A DNA stretch of 64,000 nucleotides from Streptomyces sp. JJ38 (GTDB taxonomy: Bacteria; Actinomycetota; Actinomycetes; Streptomycetales; Streptomycetaceae), in assembly GCF_019303475.1 (NCBI RefSeq), contig NZ_JABLSI010000010.1, positions 55,153-119,152 of the forward strand, given 5' to 3'. The notes under the pieces are model-generated. The model made no database searches and was not told where the DNA came from. It worked only from the letters and a program-made list of their open reading frames with translations. A program made the position numbers and the translations under genes. Every line of letters starts with the position of its first letter. Within the stretch, counting starts at the first letter, position 1. Of this stretch, positions 1 to 6,853 are shown in pieces.

Positions 1-459
1 GGCCACTGGATCGGCGTCCACCACGCGTCCGAGCACACCCCCGCCCTCCACCCCGGAGAACGCCACACCGGCTTCCCCCACACCAAGGGCCTCACCGGGG
101 CCGCCGAACACGGCGCCCACTTCTCCATCCTGCTGCCCGGCTTCTTCCTCGTCACCGCCCAGGACGTCATGTGGTGGATCCACAAGATCCCCGACTCCGC
201 CACCCGCACCCGCGTCCGCGTCGGCTACTCCTTCCCCGGCTCCACCGTCGACCGCCCCGACTTCGACGACGTCTACCCGCGCTACGCCAAGCGGCTCGAC
301 CAGGTCGTCGAGGAGGACGACTGGATCACCGAGCACCAGCAGCAGGGCCTCAACGCCTCCCCTCCCGGCTGCTACGTCCCCGAGGAGCACGTCGTGCACC
401 GCCTCGACAACTGGATCCTGGACCAGGTCCTCGGCGACCGCGACGCCGTCCATGACTGA
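1..459 (+). CDS. Rieske-type aromatic ring-hydroxylating oxygenase alpha subunit, C-terminal part (5' truncated by window edge)
   Basis: The frame is open from base 1, so the gene starts outside the window; 152 codons remain. The visible part corresponds to the catalytic (SRPBCC-type) half of the oxygenase alpha subunit, which binds mononuclear iron and hydroxylates or demethylates the substrate. A hydrophobic beta-strand-like run (HFSILLPGFFLVTAQD) is followed by the charged stretch EEDDWITEHQQQGLN, typical near the C-terminus of these subunits. The N-terminal Rieske [2Fe-2S] motifs are not in the window, so family assignment rests on the C-terminal pattern only. The stop overlaps the ATG of the following MFS gene by 8 bases, so the two are translationally coupled and a substrate or product transporter role for the neighbour is plausible. 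Substrate unknown. Confidence 0.7.
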   Translation, partial: GHWIGVHHASEHTPALHPGERHTGFPHTKGLTGAAEHGAHFSILLPGFFLVTAQDVMWWIHKIPDSATRTRVRVGYSFPGSTVDRPDFDDVYPRYAKRLDQVVEEDDWITEHQQQGLNASPPGCYVPEEHVVHRLDNWILDQVLGDRDAVHD

Positions 460-1705
460 CGCCGCCGGCCGCCGGGCCCGCCGCCTCCTCGCGTGGTCCG
501 TCCTCGCGGGCTGCTTCCTGCTCGGCTTCTTCCACCGCTTCGCCCCCGCCACCTTCGCCGACGCGCTCTCCACCGACCTCGACGTCACCGACGCCCAGCT
601 CGGCGCCCTCGCCTCCTGGCACTTCTGGACGTACACCGTCGCCCAGATACCCGCCGGGCTCCTCGTCGACCGCCACGGCACCCGGCGTTGCGTCGCCGTC
701 GGCTCCACCGTCACGGCCGCCGGCGCGCTCCTGCTCGCCGTCGCCCAGAACCTCGTCACCGCCTCGGCCGGGCCCCTGCTCACCGGCGCCGGACTGTCCG
801 TCGTCTTCGTCGGCATCATGAAGTTCAACGCCGCCTGGTTCAGCCCCGAACGCTACGGACTCGTCACCGGCGTCACCATGCTCCTGGCGACCTGCGGCGC
901 CGTCGCCGCCGGCTCGCCCACGGCCTGGCTCCTGGAACACTTCCCCTGGCGCGGCCTGTTCGCCGTCGCGGCGGCGGCCGGGCTCGCCCTCTCCCTCGCC
1001 GTCGCCGCGCTCGTGCGCAACCACCCGGCGGGCAGCGCGTCCGCCCCCGTCTCCGGTGCCGCGCGCGGCGGCCTGCGGGACGCCTTCCGCAGCCGTGCCC
1101 TGTGGCCCCTGCTGCTCGCCACCGCCGGGACCAACGGCACCTTCTACGCCTTCTCCGGCCTGTGGGGCGTCCCGCTCCTCACCGACACCCGCGGCCTGTC
1201 CAACACCGCCGCCGCCTGGTACACCACGGCCGCCCTCACCGTCTACGGCATCGGCTGCCTCGCCATCGGCGTCTGGTCCGACCGCGCCGGCCGCCGAAAG
1301 CCCTTCATCCTCGGCACCAGCGCCATGGCCCTCACCGGCTGGGCCTGCCTCGCCCTCCTCCCCTGGGACGCGGGCTGGCAGGGGCTCGCCCTCTACGCCC
1401 TCGTCGGCGCCGCCGCCTCCCAGGTCACCGTCTCCTTTGCGGCCCTCAAGGAAGCCGTCCCGGCCCACATCGCCGCCACCGCCCTCGCCATCCTCAACGC
1501 GGGCTGCTTCGGCGTCTCGGCCGCCCTGCAACCCCTCTTCGGGCTCGTCCTCGACGCCGAGCTCGGCTGGGACCGGGCCCTCGCCCTCATGGCCGGCACC
1601 TCCGCCCTCGGCCTCCTCGCCGCCCGCGCCTCCCGCGAGACCTGGTGCCGTCCCGTCGCCCCCGCCGACTCCCCGGCCGCCCCGGAGACGGCCGTCAAGC
1701 GGTAG
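452..1705 (+). CDS. MFS transporter
   Basis: 417 residues with about 12 hydrophobic segments, the usual length for a 12-helix major facilitator. The loop after helix 2 carries the MFS signature region (GLLVDRHGTRR), and a second copy-like motif (WSDRAGRRKP) lies in the loop between helices 8 and 9, as expected from the family's internal duplication. It starts inside the end of the upstream oxygenase gene, so both are probably on one mRNA; import of the oxygenase substrate or export of its product is an inference. No regulator is adjacent in the window. The substrate cannot be read from the sequence. Confidence 0.85.
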   Translation: MTDAAGRRARRLLAWSVLAGCFLLGFFHRFAPATFADALSTDLDVTDAQLGALASWHFWTYTVAQIPAGLLVDRHGTRRCVAVGSTVTAAGALLLAVAQNLVTASAGPLLTGAGLSVVFVGIMKFNAAWFSPERYGLVTGVTMLLATCGAVAAGSPTAWLLEHFPWRGLFAVAAAAGLALSLAVAALVRNHPAGSASAPVSGAARGGLRDAFRSRALWPLLLATAGTNGTFYAFSGLWGVPLLTDTRGLSNTAAAWYTTAALTVYGIGCLAIGVWSDRAGRRKPFILGTSAMALTGWACLALLPWDAGWQGLALYALVGAAASQVTVSFAALKEAVPAHIAATALAILNAGCFGVSAALQPLFGLVLDAELGWDRALALMAGTSALGLLAARASRETWCRPVAPADSPAAPETAVKR

Positions 1706-1727
1706 GCCGACGACCCCGACCGCACCC

Positions 1728-1757
1728 TTGTCGTCCGCTCAACGCCTCTTCTAGGGT
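1728..1757 (+). promoter_or_regulatory. Predicted promoter of the pyroglutamyl-peptidase-like gene
   Basis: A -35 box TTGTCG at 1728-1733 is separated by 18 bases from a -10 box TAGGGT at 1752-1757, close to the Streptomyces housekeeping (HrdB) pattern. Transcription would begin near 1764, about 55 bases before the ATG at 1820. Seen by eye only. Confidence 0.5.
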
Positions 1758-1763
1758 GCGCTC

Positions 1764-1778
1764 GTTCGGAAACCGAAC
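1764..1778. promoter_or_regulatory. Inverted repeat at the predicted transcription start
   Basis: GTTCGG-AAA-CCGAAC, a perfect 6-bp-arm dyad, lies directly downstream of the predicted -10 box and overlaps the expected transcription start. This position suits a repressor operator. It is too short for a convincing terminator, and no T-run follows. The cognate regulator is unknown. Confidence 0.35.
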
Positions 1779-1819
1779 ACGCCGACGCACGGCCTTCGGG
1801 CCCGAGGGAAGAGGACCGC

Positions 1820-3097
1820 ATGGGAAGCACGCTCCGGCGCCTGTCCGCCATCGCAGCGACCACCGTCCTGGCGTGCGCCACGCTCGCCGTCCCGCAGGCC
1901 GGCGCCGTCGGGGTCGGGAGCGCGGCCTGTCTCGACGAGTCCGCGCCCCTCACTGTCGAGGACCAACGCCTGGAGCGGCGGGCCCCGCAGCAGATCCTGC
2001 GGCGCAGCGGCTTCGACGCCGTGCGCCCCGCCTTCCTCCGGGAGCTGTGCCGGGCCGACTCCCTCGCATCCGCCGAGCACGTCGTCGGCAAGCACGCCCG
2101 GAAGCTCTGGAAGACGGCGGTCAACCGCGCGCAGTCCCGGGCGAGGGGCGGCGAGCTGAGCCGCGAGGACGACCGCCCGCTGTACTGGGCCAGGCTCAGC
2201 CTGGACACGGCCCTGCGCCAGTGGCAGCCCCGCTTCCCGCTCTCGGCGGAGGAACGCGCCGGGTTGATCCAGCGCCTGGAGACGTCCTCCCGTGGCCAGG
2301 ACACCATCACCTTCCCCAAGGGCGAGGGCGTCAAGCGCATCCTGGTCACCGGCTTCGACCCGTTCACCCTCGACCGGGACATCCGCATCGGCAACCCCTC
2401 CGGCGCCGCCGCGCTCGCCCTCGACGGGACCTCCGTCCAGACGGCGTCGGGCCCGGCCCGCATCGAGGCCGCCATCTTCCCCGTCCGCTGGCGGGACTTC
2501 GCCGACGGCACCGTCGAGCGCACCCTGCTCCCGCACTTCGCCGAGGGCCCGGCGCAGGTCGACATGTTCGCCACCATCAGCCAGGGCCGTCCGGAGCAGT
2601 TCGACATCGAGCGCTTCAACGGCGCCTGGCGCGGCGGCTACCCGGACAACGAGAACGCCTCGGAGACGGGTCTCGTGCCCATCCCCGCCGGGGTCCCCTC
2701 CGTCACCCCGCAGCCCCAGTGGACGGCCACCTCGCTGCCGTACACCGACATCGTCAACGCGGACACCGGGCGGTTCCCCGTCCTGGACAACACCCGCGTC
2801 ACCGAGATACCCGTCGGCGCGGCCGACCCCGTCGTCCGGGACGACGGCCCAACCCCCGGCTCGCAGGCCCGCCAGGGTGGCGGCGGCAACTACCTGTCCA
2901 ACGAGATCGCGTACCGGGCCACCCTGCTCCGCGACGCCCTCGGCCTCGACGTGCCCGGCGGCCACATCCACACCCCGGTGCTGCGCTTCGGCGAGGGCAA
3001 CACCGACGCCGTCACGGACCCGGCCTACGAGCGCAACCGCTCCGACATCACGGCCCAGATCCGCGCCATCGTCACCGTCGGGGCGGGGACCCTGTAG
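1820..3097 (+). CDS. Secreted pyroglutamyl-peptidase-like protein (C15 fold) with Ser in place of the catalytic Cys
   Basis: 425 residues. Residues 1-29 form a Sec signal peptide (RR, hydrophobic core, QAGA cleavage site), so the protein is exported. A unique alpha-helical region (about 40-165) precedes a C15-like domain. The motif VTGFDPF at 176-182 followed by NPSG matches the start of pyroglutamyl peptidase I. The segment GRPEQFDIERF sits where the catalytic Glu region is expected, and GGHIHTP supplies His384. Where the family has the nucleophilic Cys (pattern xxVCN), this protein reads NYLSNE with Ser360. It may be a serine variant, a binding protein or an inactive homologue. C15 enzymes are normally cytosolic and about 210 residues, so export and doubled length are also unusual. 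The start is supported by GAAGAGGA upstream. Confidence 0.7.
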   Translation: MGSTLRRLSAIAATTVLACATLAVPQAGAVGVGSAACLDESAPLTVEDQRLERRAPQQILRRSGFDAVRPAFLRELCRADSLASAEHVVGKHARKLWKTAVNRAQSRARGGELSREDDRPLYWARLSLDTALRQWQPRFPLSAEERAGLIQRLETSSRGQDTITFPKGEGVKRILVTGFDPFTLDRDIRIGNPSGAAALALDGTSVQTASGPARIEAAIFPVRWRDFADGTVERTLLPHFAEGPAQVDMFATISQGRPEQFDIERFNGAWRGGYPDNENASETGLVPIPAGVPSVTPQPQWTATSLPYTDIVNADTGRFPVLDNTRVTEIPVGAADPVVRDDGPTPGSQARQGGGGNYLSNEIAYRATLLRDALGLDVPGGHIHTPVLRFGEGNTDAVTDPAYERNRSDITAQIRAIVTVGAGTL

Positions 3098-3108
3098 CGG
3101 TCAGGTCG

Positions 3109-3315
3109 TCAGCGAAGCGTCCCGGTGCTGGTGGAGTCCACGAACGCGGCCCACGCGGCGGCGGGGAACACCAGCACCGGGCCGTCAACGGCCTTGCTGT
3201 CCCGGACGGGGACGCTGCCGTGGGTACCGAGGGCGGTTTCCACGCAGTTGCCGCCGTTGCCGCCGCTGTGGCTGCTTTTGATCCACTGTGCGTTGGTGAG
3301 TTCGTGCTGCTTCAT
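3109..3315 (-). CDS. DUF397 family protein, copy 1
   Basis: 68 residues, starting at the ATG preceded by a GGGAGG ribosome site; an upstream ATG in the same frame is less likely. DUF397 proteins are small partners found next to XRE/DUF5753 regulators in actinomycetes. Hallmarks seen here are WIKSSHSGGNGGNCVE near the N-terminus and VRDSKAVDGPVLVFP in the middle. It is a near-duplicate of the adjacent upstream copy at 3345-3551, with long identical DNA stretches, so this is a recent tandem duplication. It probably acts with the XRE regulator encoded just upstream. Its stop converges on the peptidase-like gene with only 11 bases between. Confidence 0.88.
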   Translation of the reverse strand: MKQHELTNAQWIKSSHSGGNGGNCVETALGTHGSVPVRDSKAVDGPVLVFPAAAWAAFVDSTSTGTLR

Positions 3316-3344
3316 GTCGGGACGCCTCCCGGTGCCGTGGTCTC

Positions 3345-3551
3345 TCAACGAAGTTGGTCGGAGCGCGTGGCCCCGACGAATGCGGTCCACGCAGCGTTGG
3401 GGAAGATCAGCACCGGGCCGTCAACCGCCTTGCTGTCCCGGACGGGGACGCTGCCGTGGATGCCGAGGGCGGTTTCCACGCAGTCGCCGCCGTTGGCGCC
3501 GCTGTAGCTGCTCTTGGTCCACTGTGCGTTGGCGAGTTCGTGCTGCTTCAT
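3345..3551 (-). CDS. DUF397 family protein, copy 2
   Basis: 68 residues with the DUF397 pattern WTKSSYSGANGGDCVE and VRDSKAVDGPVLIFP. The first 130 bases of this gene are also read in another frame by the end of the XRE/DUF5753 gene, an unusually deep overlap for this gene pair, which normally overlaps by only a few bases. A ribosome site (GGAAGGG) precedes the ATG. It differs from copy 1 mainly in the last 15 residues. The expected role is partner or anti-regulator of the XRE protein; this is family context, not shown here. Confidence 0.88.
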   Translation of the reverse strand: MKQHELANAQWTKSSYSGANGGDCVETALGIHGSVPVRDSKAVDGPVLIFPNAAWTAFVGATRSDQLR

Positions 3552-4389
3552 GTCGGCCGTACCCTTCCATGACGTCGCAGATCAGCGCGGCGGACTCTCG
3601 AGCGGACAGTGCATCAGCTCTGAGCACATCATAGATCTGGGATTGCGCGGCGAAGACTGCCGGATTATTACTGAAGTGGCCTCGGTCCAGCGACTCCGAG
3701 TAGACCCACTGCTGCCCATCAGGCAGATGGATCAGCGACATCGGGCTGTCCGGAGGGTTGATGCTCGGGTCTGACGAGGGCGCGATTTGAATGCGGACGG
3801 AGCCCAGCTTGCCCGCGGTGAGTAGGTGCGCGCATTGCTCACGCATGACGGTCGTTCCACCGACTACGTTGTGCAGCGCGCTTTCGTCGAGCACTGCCAC
3901 CAGCAGTGGGCCCCGCCCGTTGGCTGCGAGGAACCGCTGCTGGCGGCTCATCCGGGCTCGGATCAGTTCCTCCAACTCTTCGCCCTCAACCAGGCGACGG
4001 AGGACCGCACGTGCGTACTCCTTCGTCTGAAGAAGCCCAGGGATGACCAACGTGCCGTAGATCCGCAGGGCGACGGCTTCGGCGTCCATCGCGGCCCGGC
4101 GCTTGAACCAGTCGGGGTGGGCGACTTCGGGGTACCAGTCGATGCGCTGCCACAGGCGTTCGAGCATGCCGCCGGTGCCCAGGACGTGGTCGGCGGCCAC
4201 GGCGAACGTGTGCTGAGGGACGCGGGTACCGGCCTCGATGCGGGCGACCAGCGAGCGGTCGCACGGGATCTTGCAGGCCAGCTCCTCCTGCGTCAGGTGT
4301 GCCGACTCCCGCAGGTCGCGCAGGAGTTCTCCGAAGACGGCGGCCGAGGTCGCGGCCGGGTTCTTCGTACCGTTGCGTCGGTGTACCAA
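3421..4389 (-). CDS. XRE-family regulator with DUF5753 domain
   Basis: 322 residues from a TTG start at 4389, chosen because AAGGGGGG lies 5-10 bases upstream and the protein then begins VHRRNGTKNP just before the HTH. The helix-turn-helix is at about residues 15-70 (FGELLRDLRES ... LTQEELACKI ... SLVARIEAGTR). It is followed by the DUF5753 sensor region (IPGLLQTKEYARAVLR ... MSRQQRFL ... LLVAVLDESALHNVVGG). These regulators sit with DUF397 genes and have been linked to development and antibiotic control in Streptomyces. The final ~43 residues are read through the downstream DUF397 gene in another frame and are Arg-rich and low-complexity. Either the usual stop has been lost or there is an indel. 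An imperfect dyad upstream (4414-4447) may be its autoregulatory site. Confidence 0.85.
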   Translation of the reverse strand: MVHRRNGTKNPAATSAAVFGELLRDLRESAHLTQEELACKIPCDRSLVARIEAGTRVPQHTFAVAADHVLGTGGMLERLWQRIDWYPEVAHPDWFKRRAAMDAEAVALRIYGTLVIPGLLQTKEYARAVLRRLVEGEELEELIRARMSRQQRFLAANGRGPLLVAVLDESALHNVVGGTTVMREQCAHLLTAGKLGSVRIQIAPSSDPSINPPDSPMSLIHLPDGQQWVYSESLDRGHFSNNPAVFAAQSQIYDVLRADALSARESAALICDVMEGYGRHEAARTRQRTVDQEQLQRRQRRRLRGNRPRHPRQRPRPGQQGG

Positions 4390-4413
4390 GGTTCCCCCCT
4401 TGTGACAGAAGGC

Positions 4414-4447
4414 CCATGGCACGCGGAACGCGTTGAACGCGCCATGG
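4414..4447. promoter_or_regulatory. Imperfect inverted repeat upstream of the XRE gene
   Basis: CCATGGC at 4414-4420 and GCCATGG at 4441-4447 flank a palindromic centre AACGCGTT (about 4427-4434). It lies in the divergent region between the XRE gene and the rightward hypothetical gene, 25-58 bases upstream of the XRE start. It is a candidate autoregulatory operator; no clear promoter boxes were found with it. Confidence 0.35.
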
Positions 4448-4515
4448 CCTAGGGCAACGCTGTACTCACGGATGGTAGCCGCCTCGTCCGACAAGCGGGG
4501 CGAAAACGTACAGGG

Positions 4516-5145
4516 ATGCCCATGGTCATGACGCCTGCGGACACGCAGCGCGAAGCGCGGCGCATCGCGGCGCGGATCGCCGAGGAGCTGCATATCGCCT
4601 TGCTGGGACGGGGGTTCTACCTCCCGATGCGCGCGGCGCCCCCGCTCGGCGGGCGGGCCTACATCGGGGTGGAGCCGATCCGGGCGGACGTCGCGATCCG
4701 GCTGATCGACACCCTCGCGCCGCCCGCACCCGCCTTCCCGGCCATGGACGACCCGTGGGAGGAGGCCGAGGACGCGGTGGCCGCGATGCGCCGGGCGCTG
4801 TGGTCGGCGGGAGTCACCCTGCCCTCGCTGGCGGTTGACGCACCATACGGCGGAGGACGCGGCGTCCTGGTGACGTTGGGCAGGGCGCGGCCAGCGGCCG
4901 TGCGGCGGCTCGCGACCGCGGTTCGGGCCGGTGCCGGGCTCCGGCCGGGGGCACTCGTCGTGGACGTCGCGACCGGTCGGCCGGGGTACGTCGTCGCGGA
5001 GGACGGCGAGCGGTACCGGCTGCGTCCCGTCACCGGGCGGGGGCCGCAGTGGGACGCCGGGCACGTCCGCCAGCCGGATGCGAGGGAACGGCTCGCCGCC
5101 CGCAACGCCCGCGCGAACGCCCGCAGTCGCGGGGACGTGCTGTGA
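4516..5145 (+). CDS. Hypothetical protein
   Basis: 209 residues, no recognised family. It begins MPMVMTPADTQREARRIAARIAEEL, with ATG codons at 4516, 4522 and 4525; the first is kept because GGG lies directly upstream, but 4525 is possible. The middle is rich in Ala, Arg and Gly, and the C-terminus is a basic helix (ARERLAARNARANARSRGD). There are no Cys clusters, signal peptide or membrane segments. It is divergent from the XRE/DUF397 set, and its stop overlaps the GTG of the next gene (GTGA), so these two genes are co-translated. A function linked to the XRE regulator is possible from position only. Confidence 0.65.
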   Translation: MPMVMTPADTQREARRIAARIAEELHIALLGRGFYLPMRAAPPLGGRAYIGVEPIRADVAIRLIDTLAPPAPAFPAMDDPWEEAEDAVAAMRRALWSAGVTLPSLAVDAPYGGGRGVLVTLGRARPAAVRRLATAVRAGAGLRPGALVVDVATGRPGYVVAEDGERYRLRPVTGRGPQWDAGHVRQPDARERLAARNARANARSRGDVL

Positions 5146-5576
5146 GCGCCCCCCGGGCCGCCACGGTGTTCCGGTGCGAGGCGACGGCGTACGCGCTGGA
5201 CCACGCGCGGACCTGGCCGCTCGGCGTGTACCGGACGCACACGGCGCGGCTCGCCCTGCGCTGGCTGCGCGACCGGGCCACGCGCATCGCGGACGCGCTG
5301 GACCCGGCTCCGGGCCTGCCCTGGTGCCCGCCGGGAGCCCTGAGCTGTGCCACCGGGGACGCGACCGAGGCCGCCGAGACGCTCCGCGCCTGGCGCGACG
5401 GCACCGCCCAGCAGGACACCGCGCTCGCTCACCTGGCCGACGGCGCCGTGTTCACCCTCGCCGCCCGCGACGGTGCCGCCCACTACGTCCTCTGTGCCAC
5501 CCGTGAACCGTGGCCAACGGCTCGTTCCTCGTGGACCGGCCGGGATGTCGGTGCCTCGGGATACGTTGCGGGGTGA
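5142..5576 (+). CDS. Hypothetical protein coupled to the preceding gene
   Basis: 144 residues from a GTG at 5142 that overlaps the upstream TGA, the usual coupled arrangement; longer starts in the same frame would run far into the upstream gene. There is no recognised domain. The sequence is mixed alpha/beta with a helical centre (YRTHTARLALRWLRDRATRIA) and a hydrophobic C-terminal strand pattern (GAVFTLAARDGAAHYVLCA). It has no membrane segment or signal peptide. Its only contextual clue is coupling to the 209-residue unknown and proximity to an XRE/DUF397 module. Confidence 0.6.
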   Translation: MSAPRAATVFRCEATAYALDHARTWPLGVYRTHTARLALRWLRDRATRIADALDPAPGLPWCPPGALSCATGDATEAAETLRAWRDGTAQQDTALAHLADGAVFTLAARDGAAHYVLCATREPWPTARSSWTGRDVGASGYVAG

Positions 5577-5696
5577 TGGGCCGGACGGAGATCGTGAGGG
5601 ACTCGCGGCCATGGGGGGCGGGTCGTACAGGCCCCGGCGCCAGCTCGGGCCTGGAGGTGTCTTGCCGTGCCCCCGCCCCCCACCCGGAAGCCAAGG

Positions 5697-5721
5697 CCCC
5701 GCCACGCACGTCATGGCGGGG
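5697..5721. terminator. Possible bidirectional terminator hairpin
   Basis: CCCCGCCA and TGGCGGGG form an 8-bp stem with a 9-base loop between two convergent genes (ends at 5576 and 5736). No T-run follows, which is common for actinobacterial terminators, so support is limited. Confidence 0.35.
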
Positions 5722-5735
5722 TGGGCGCGTGTCTG

Positions 5736-6035
5736 TCAGACGACTTCTTGGCCGATCGCGCGGAGGACGTCGGCAAGCCAGACCAAGTCGTAGCCCAGGG
5801 CCCGGTCCGGCTCGGCGAGAAGGTGTTCGAGGTGTTGCCACGATTCGGAGAGCTGCCCGATCGTCATCGTGGCCGGCTCGTCGGGCACCTGGTAGAGCTC
5901 GTCCACCGGGATGGACCAGAAGTAGTCGTGTCCGAGCTCCACCGTGCTTCCGGCTGAGGATTCGATGTGCTCCAGGGCAAGCTCGAAGGCATGGCGGAGC
6001 TGGCCAAGAGGGATCAGCAGGGGGTCGCTCGGCAT
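5736..6035 (-). CDS. Hypothetical protein, small acidic
   Basis: 99 residues, acidic and helical, rich in Leu and Glu (LRHAFELALEHIESS ... DELYQVPDEP ... ESWQHLEHLLAEPDR ... LVWLADVLRAIG). No family recognised; the composition resembles small immunity- or antitoxin-like proteins, but no partner toxin is visible next to it. It lies 101 bases downstream of the Uma2-type gene on the same strand and may share its transcript. Start ATG at 6035. Confidence 0.6.
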   Translation of the reverse strand: MPSDPLLIPLGQLRHAFELALEHIESSAGSTVELGHDYFWSIPVDELYQVPDEPATMTIGQLSESWQHLEHLLAEPDRALGYDLVWLADVLRAIGQEVV

Positions 6036-6136
6036 GGGTCAAACCGCTGGGTCGAGGTTCGGAGGTCAGGCGCGCGGTGCGTCGGAGGCGTTGTCGGAAA
6101 GCGGCGCTTCGCTGTGCCGGTCCCGGACACCGGAGG

Positions 6137-6700
6137 CTACTGCCGGGAGAGGTCGGCTGGGTCGATGTCGAGGGGGATCGGGGTGTCCACGTGTGTGACG
6201 GCGCCGGCGAGGGCGGTGGTGCGCTCCACGTACCGGCCACTTTCGAGCTCGTGGATGATGAGCATGGGCGCCGGGTCGAACTCGAGCCGCCAGAAGTGCG
6301 GGATGGCGGCCTCGGCGTACAGCATCGGCTTGAACTTGCGGTCCACCGTGCGGTTGCCCGGGGAGACCAGTTCGACCACGAGCTGAACGCCTTCTGCGTC
6401 GATGCTGACGCCGTCCTCGGCGGTGGCTCCGGCGTCGGCCACCACGAGGTCGGGGACGACCAGCCCCGAGGGCAGGATGACGTTGACGGCCTCCAGCACC
6501 TCGACCGGTGTGCGGGCAGAGCGGGCGGCAGCGTGCAGGGCCATGGCGAGCCGGAAGGAGGCTCGCTGGTGGCGGATGCCGGGTGCGGGAGTCATGACGA
6601 GGGACTCTCCCAGCAGCTCGTAGCGCATCGTGCGATCTTCGGGCAGTGCCAGGACGTCGGCGACGGTCCAGGGCCCGGTGTGGTTGACGGCAAGGCTCAT
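6137..6700 (-). CDS. Uma2 family (DUF820) restriction-endonuclease-like protein
   Basis: 187 residues, the standard Uma2 size. The N-terminus has the family pattern TVADVLALPEDRTMRYELLGESLVM. The PD-(D/E)XK core can be read as VVPDLVVAD (Asp) and VQLVVELVSPGNR (Glu), then Lys in VDRKFKPMLYAEAAIPHFW. Uma2 proteins are abundant in Streptomyces and cyanobacteria and have a nuclease fold; their physiological substrate is not established. The ribosome site GAAGGGG is 5-6 bases before ATG. The gene lies upstream of a small acidic unknown on the same strand. Confidence 0.88.
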   Translation of the reverse strand: MSLAVNHTGPWTVADVLALPEDRTMRYELLGESLVMTPAPGIRHQRASFRLAMALHAAARSARTPVEVLEAVNVILPSGLVVPDLVVADAGATAEDGVSIDAEGVQLVVELVSPGNRTVDRKFKPMLYAEAAIPHFWRLEFDPAPMLIIHELESGRYVERTTALAGAVTHVDTPIPLDIDPADLSRQ

Positions 6701-6792
6701 TTCCCCTTCACCTCCTCGGCCGACCGCTGCCTCGGCCTGATCCCGGCAGGCGGTATGAGGTCAGCATACGGTCGGGCGAGAGGCCCGGGGGA

Positions 6793-6838
6793 ACGCGTGA
6801 GCCCCGCCGGGCGGGTGGGCTCGGCGGGGCTCACGCGT
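6793..6838 (-). terminator. Terminator of accA2
   Basis: A perfect 17-bp stem: ACGCGTGAGCCCCGCCG at 6793-6809 pairs with 6822-6838, with a 12-base loop. It lies immediately downstream of the accA2 stop, between it and the Uma2 gene, and should insulate the two transcripts. Confidence 0.85.
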
Positions 6839-6853
6839 GGGACGGACGCGGGG

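Noticed and set aside
493..3507. A continuous open frame of about 1,000 codons on the plus strand
   Set aside because: Its translation is almost pure Arg/Pro/His, the signature of an out-of-frame reading of high-GC genes. It spans the MFS and peptidase-like genes, which have proper codon bias and domains.
3109..3551. DUF397 copies as a degenerate repeat array
   Set aside because: Both copies are intact coding sequences with their own ribosome sites, so they are annotated as genes.
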